Shown in pieces: positions 60,156-64,000 of a stretch of 64,000 bases of DNA. Position 1 is the first letter of the stretch. Each line of letters opens with the position of its first letter. The translations under genes and the position numbers were made by a program. Origin of the DNA: CAJQLB01 sp041392065 (GTDB taxonomy: Bacteria; Bacteroidota; Bacteroidia; Flavobacteriales; Flavobacteriaceae); the NCBI GenBank assembly GCA_041392065.1, contig JAWKMU010000001.1:620001-684000 (forward strand), written 5' to 3'. The notes under the pieces were generated by a model that saw nothing but the letters and a program-made list of their open reading frames with translations, ran no database searches and was not told the DNA's origin.

Positions 60156-62567
60156 TTAGCGAAGTTTAGGATAATCTTCTGGGCTTACCTCATGCATAAT
60201 TTGATAAACAGCTTCAAAAATATCTTCGTTTGAAGGTTTGCTAAAATAATCACCATCTGTTCCATAAGCTGGTCTGTGTTCTTTTGCTGTGAGTGTTTTT
60301 GGTTGGCTATCCAAATATTCATAAGCATTTTGAATATTTAATATTTCATCTAAAATATAAGACGAAGCACCACCTGGAACATCTTCATCTATAACTAAAA
60401 GCCTATTTGTTTTAGCAACACTTTTTAAAATATCGTGATTAAGGTCAAACGGAATAAGGGATTGCACATCTATTACTTCAGCATCAATTCCAACTTCTAA
60501 AAGCTCTTTTGCAGTTTCTTCAACCATTCTTAAAGTGGAACCGTAAGAAACCAAAGTAATATCTGTTCCTTCTTTTACAGTTTCAACAACACCAATTGGA
60601 GTTTTAAACTTGCCGATATTGTTTGGCATTTTTTCTTTTAATCGATAACCATTAAGACATTCAATAATTAAAGCTGGTTGATCACTTTCTAATAAAGTAT
60701 TGTAAAAACCAGCAGCTATGGTCATATTTCTTGGTACAAGCACATAAACACCACGAATTAGGTTAAGAATGCCTCCAAGTTGAGAGCCTGAGTGCCAAAT
60801 ACCTTCAAGTCTATGACCTCTGGTTCTAATAATCATTGGCGCTTTTTGCTTACCAAGTGTTCTGTAATGTAAAGTAGCCAAATCATCACTGATTATTTGA
60901 AGTGCATACATTAAATAATCTAAATACTGAATTTCGGCAATTGGTCTTAAACCACGCATAGCCATACCAATACCTTGACCAAGAATTGTAGCTTCTCGAA
61001 TTCCTGCATCTGAAATACGTAACTCTCCATATTTTTCTTGTAAACCTTCCAGACCTTGATTTACATCTCCAATATTTCCAGAATCTTCACCAAAAATTAA
61101 AGCTTCAGGATAAGTGCTAAAAATAGCATCAAAATTATCTCTAATAATTATTCTGCCATCAACCATTTCTGCATCTTCGTTATAAGATGGTTTTACCTCT
61201 TTAATAAGCGTAGCTTTTTTATCAGACTCACTATATAAATGCGAACTGTATTTTGGTTGATTGATTTTAAAATACTGATTGATCCAATTTATTAAGGCTT
61301 GTTTGGCAGGAGAATTTTCAAAAGTAATATACTTTAAACTCTTTCTTGCAACAGAGATAACGTCCTTTTTAATAGGTTCATCTATAGCTGCTAAATCATT
61401 AATTAGTTTTGTGATAAAAACCTTATTAGAGCTTGTTGCAGCAACATTATTTAGTAAAGTGATTAGCTCAGTACGTTCTTGTAAAATTGGCTTTAAAAAG
61501 GCATCCCAAGCGGCTTTTTTTCCATCACGAACATCTTTTTTTAGTTTTCTGTCTAAATCTGACAGCTCTTCATTTGTTGCTATGTCGTTGGCAATAATCC
61601 ATTCACGCATTTTAGCAATACAATCGTGTTCGCGTTCCCAAGTTAATCGTTCAGGAGATTTGTAGCGCTCATGTGAACCAGAAGTGGAATGACCTTGTGG
61701 TTGAGTTAATTCGGTTACATGAATTAAAACTGGAACATGCTCTTCTCTTGCTATTTTTGCAGCAATTAAGTAGGTGTCTATAAGTTTAGCATAATCCCAA
61801 CCTTTTACTTTAAGTATTTCGTATCCATTTCCATGTTTGTCACGTTGAAATCCTTTAAGAATTTCAGAGATATTTTCTTTGGTAGTTTGATGTTTTGCGT
61901 GTACAGAAATGCCATATTCGTCATCCCAAACACTTATTACCATTGGGACTTGTAAAACTCCTGCAGCATTTATGGTTTCAAAAAAGATACCTTCACTTGT
62001 ACTTGCATTGCCAATAGTTCCCCAAGCGACTTCGTTGCCGTTCTCTGAAAAATTAGTAGTATCAATGCCTTTTACATTTCTGTATATTTTTGAGGCTTGA
62101 GCAAGACCTAATAGTCGTGGCATTTGTCCTGCAGTAGGAGAAATGTCAGCACTAGAGTTTGGTTGTTTGGTTAAGTCTTTCCAATTGTAATTTTCATCGA
62201 GACTGTGAGTTCCAAAATGTCCTCCCATTTGTCTTCCAGCGCTCATTGGGTCTGCATTTATGTCTGTGTGAGCATACAACCCTGCAAAAAATTGCTCAAT
62301 TGTTAACTCACCAATTGCCATCATAAAGGTTTGGTCTCTGTAATATCCCGACCTAAAATCACCATTTTGAAATGCTTTTGCCATTGCTAATTGTGGCACT
62401 TCTTTTCCATCGCCAAAAATGCCAAATTTTGCTTTTCCAGTTAATACTTCACGACGTCCTAATAAACTACATTCTCTACTGGTAACAGCAATGGTGTAGT
62501 CGTTAATGATTTCGTTTTTGAAATCAGTATAAGACATAGCTTTTGTGATATCTGGATTTGTTTGCAT
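60156..62567 (-). CDS. Fused 2-oxoacid dehydrogenase E1 (alpha and beta)
   Basis: The 803-residue protein joins both E1 subunits. The alpha part (about 1-400) binds thiamine diphosphate: MGGHFGTH, SPTAGQMPRLLGLAQAS, NASTSEGIFFETINAAGVLQVPMVISVWDDEYGIS (in part), HVTELTQPQGHSTSGSHERYKS (in part). The beta part (about 460-803) has IFGEDSGNIGDVNQGLEGLQEKYG (in part), GQGIGMAMRGLRPIAEIQYLDY, RTRGHRLEGIWHSGS, and LVIDEDVPGGASSYILDE. It resembles branched-chain or related 2-oxoacid dehydrogenases of Bacteroidota, where the two are often fused. E2 and E3 are elsewhere. Its own promoter lies directly upstream. Confidence 0.95.
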   Translation of the reverse strand: MQTNPDITKAMSYTDFKNEIINDYTIAVTSRECSLLGRREVLTGKAKFGIFGDGKEVPQLAMAKAFQNGDFRSGYYRDQTFMMAIGELTIEQFFAGLYAHTDINADPMSAGRQMGGHFGTHSLDENYNWKDLTKQPNSSADISPTAGQMPRLLGLAQASKIYRNVKGIDTTNFSENGNEVAWGTIGNASTSEGIFFETINAAGVLQVPMVISVWDDEYGISVHAKHQTTKENISEILKGFQRDKHGNGYEILKVKGWDYAKLIDTYLIAAKIAREEHVPVLIHVTELTQPQGHSTSGSHERYKSPERLTWEREHDCIAKMREWIIANDIATNEELSDLDRKLKKDVRDGKKAAWDAFLKPILQERTELITLLNNVAATSSNKVFITKLINDLAAIDEPIKKDVISVARKSLKYITFENSPAKQALINWINQYFKINQPKYSSHLYSESDKKATLIKEVKPSYNEDAEMVDGRIIIRDNFDAIFSTYPEALIFGEDSGNIGDVNQGLEGLQEKYGELRISDAGIREATILGQGIGMAMRGLRPIAEIQYLDYLMYALQIISDDLATLHYRTLGKQKAPMIIRTRGHRLEGIWHSGSQLGGILNLIRGVYVLVPRNMTIAAGFYNTLLESDQPALIIECLNGYRLKEKMPNNIGKFKTPIGVVETVKEGTDITLVSYGSTLRMVEETAKELLEVGIDAEVIDVQSLIPFDLNHDILKSVAKTNRLLVIDEDVPGGASSYILDEILNIQNAYEYLDSQPKTLTAKEHRPAYGTDGDYFSKPSNEDIFEAVYQIMHEVSPEDYPKLR

Positions 62568-62587
62568 TAGTTGCGTTTAGGTCTCTG

Positions 62588-62618
62588 CAAATGTAATTAA
62601 TTCGTTACGTTTTGGCAA
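62588..62618 (-). promoter_or_regulatory. Promoter for the E1 gene
   Basis: On the minus strand TTG (62618-62616), a 20-base spacer, then TACATTTG (62595-62588). Transcription should start near 62581, 14 bases before the ATG. Confidence 0.75.
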
Positions 62619-62740
62619 TGTGATTATGTGTTAATCTATTGTCAAATTATTAAAAATGAATGTTATTTATTAACAGAAATGTAATGAATTCTAAAATATT
62701 GAAAAATTGTTGAGGATAATATAATTTGAAACACAGCTAT

Positions 62741-64000
62741 TTAGTACCATTTTCTTCTAAATAATCCTAATAAAGACCTAGGGTCTACTGTAAAAATAAA
62801 ACGTATTTTTTGGTCATAATTAGGTTGTCCTATTTCCCATCCTAAGTTGGAATAGATAGGAAAGTAAACTTCAAAATAATCGGTTACCAGATTTAATCTA
62901 ATACCTGAATCGTAAACAAATTTTGCATTAGAAAATTTATTTTTTACAAGTCCTGCATCTGCATATCCTTGAACATATTTCCAAATGGTTGTGCTAAAGT
63001 TCATAGTTGTTAGCCACTGATTGGCAAAAGGTGTTTCTAATTTCGATTTAAAACCACCTTCGGCAATGATAAGCTGTTGACTAAAAATACCAGAAGCTTC
63101 AGAACGACCTAAATAGTTATAATCAAATAAGTAATCTGTTGGTCTGTCTAAAGCAAAGCTAAAATAGTTTGAGTTTGCGTTATTTTTGTTATATATAAAT
63201 GAACCAAGATAGAATCTTAAGTTGATTTGTCTATTGCTTTCAAAAAGTTTTCTGTACTCATAATTTAGGGCAATTTTACCAAAGTTTTTAGATAATTGAA
63301 AATCGGCAAACCACTTGTAAAAATTAATCAAACCTGGATTTGTATCAATAAACTGAGCATTAAAAACAGCATAATCAGGTTCGTTGTTGTTGGTAATGTT
63401 ATTAATGTCTGGGTCTTTTGAAATGTCAAGATACCTGAATTTTAATGCTTGAAATTCGTTAGACCTAAAATTAGAATCATCTCTAAAATAAAAGGTCAAA
63501 TCTGGCGAAATTACTCTGGCAAATAAATCTGGACCATAAGCCTCATATTTTACTGATAAGCCATAGGAAAAGTTATAAAGGTTAGATTCTTCTATATTTT
63601 TGTTTATATAAACAGAAGCAGAACCTGTTAATGTTTTAGATTTGGTGCCATATTTTGGTGTAAACTTATAATTAAACCCTTTTCGTAATAAGGTTTTATT
63701 ATAGACTTTGCCACCAAGCGTTAAGCCATCGTAGATATTGTTAAACTCAACATGAGGCATTAAAAACACCTGACTATAGTTAGGGTCTTCAATATCCTTA
63801 AATAGCCTTATTTGAAGAGGTTTATTGTTGGACAAGAATCCTTTTAACGATTTCCAATTATCACGCAAATTATACTCTGGGATAGTTTGATCAAAATTTA
63901 AAATGAGTTTGTCAGCATTGCTTTTTGGTATGGTTAAGGTTTCTTTCCCTGAAACATGATCTATCCAAATTTTAGAAACTATTGTATCTTCATTTAAAGA
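62741..64000 (-). CDS. C-terminal part of a large protein with a predicted beta-barrel end (possibly M1 metallopeptidase)
   Basis: The frame is open to the window edge, giving 419 residues without an N-terminus; the apparent start at 63868 is a TTG inside the protein. The first visible residues, IWIDHVSGKETLTIPKSN and FDQTIPEYNLRDNWKSL, resemble the segment following the M1 (gluzincin) catalytic domain. After that come alternating amphipathic strands (FNYKFTPKYGTKSKTLTGSASVYIN in part, YGLSVKYEAYGPDLFARVISPDLTFYF in part, KIRFIFTVDPRSLLGLFRRKWY in part), like an outer-membrane barrel. The catalytic part lies outside the window, so the family is an inference. Confidence 0.6.
   Translation of the reverse strand, partial: SLNEDTIVSKIWIDHVSGKETLTIPKSNADKLILNFDQTIPEYNLRDNWKSLKGFLSNNKPLQIRLFKDIEDPNYSQVFLMPHVEFNNIYDGLTLGGKVYNKTLLRKGFNYKFTPKYGTKSKTLTGSASVYINKNIEESNLYNFSYGLSVKYEAYGPDLFARVISPDLTFYFRDDSNFRSNEFQALKFRYLDISKDPDINNITNNNEPDYAVFNAQFIDTNPGLINFYKWFADFQLSKNFGKIALNYEYRKLFESNRQINLRFYLGSFIYNKNNANSNYFSFALDRPTDYLFDYNYLGRSEASGIFSQQLIIAEGGFKSKLETPFANQWLTTMNFSTTIWKYVQGYADAGLVKNKFSNAKFVYDSGIRLNLVTDYFEVYFPIYSNLGWEIGQPNYDQKIRFIFTVDPRSLLGLFRRKWY

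Noticed and set aside
61279..61665. 128-residue plus-strand ORF inside the E1 gene
   Set aside because: Antisense shadow of a conserved coding frame; no start context or family features.

Overview
The window looks like chromosomal DNA of a marine-type member of the Flavobacteriaceae (phylum Bacteroidota). It is AT-rich. Promoters match the Bacteroidota form TTTG-N19-TAnnTTTG, and start codons usually lack a Shine-Dalgarno sequence. Three secreted proteins end in a type IX secretion (T9SS) sorting domain, and many lipoproteins have short Bacteroidota-type signal peptides. The gene families (DUF6090, DUF2911, DUF2007, YwqK-like, ELWxxDGT) point the same way. No phage, integrase, CRISPR array, tRNA or 16S/23S rRNA gene was found, and no gene-free stretch exceeds 300 bases.

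Layout. 1-8.5 kb: the end of a DUF559 nuclease-like ORF, then yidC, a YwqK-like protein, mnmA, a T9SS subtilase, a nitronate monooxygenase-like enzyme and a vanadium-haloperoxidase-like lipoprotein. 8.6-20.8 kb, minus strand: an outer-membrane protein, a lipoprotein, a five-gene cluster of mostly secreted proteins (11.3-16.6 kb), a LytTR regulator with its LytS-type kinase, and fumarylacetoacetase. 20.9-31 kb: glyA, a DUF2975/HTH pair, envelope proteins, the SRP RNA gene, an SDR enzyme and a transaldolase-like aldolase. 31-38.6 kb, mostly plus strand: an ABC-F ATPase and a six-gene run starting with a PLP decarboxylase. 38.6-54.3 kb: pheT, a thioredoxin-like lipoprotein, a DUF2911 gene broken by an in-frame stop, recG, a patatin, an FMN glutamate-synthase-like protein, an M20 peptidase, a DsrE protein, uvrD and a YrdC-domain protein. 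54.3-64 kb: an OmpA lipoprotein, a glycosyltransferase with an HsdR-N-like nuclease, holA, a methyltransferase/DUF202/DoxX operon, a fused 2-oxoacid dehydrogenase E1, and the C-terminal part of a large membrane-associated protein.

Main points. (1) recG carries a 441-bp (exactly 147-codon) in-frame insert. It encodes a DUF559 (Vsr/PD-(D/E)XK-like) domain, is bounded by an 8-bp direct repeat in the same codon phase, and has GGAGG-type stem-loops near both ends. A diverged relative ends just upstream of yidC, also followed by a GGAGG-type stem-loop, and a REP-like element follows yidC. Together these suggest a small in-frame-tolerant mobile element family. (2) Upstream of the five-gene secreted cluster, next to the LytTR gene, lies a perfect 9-N12-9 direct repeat with the geometry of known LytTR-regulator sites, so the kinase, regulator and secreted cluster may form one circuit. 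The cluster contains two tandem paralogues of a family I do not recognise. (3) The DUF2911 gene is one reading frame split by TGA.
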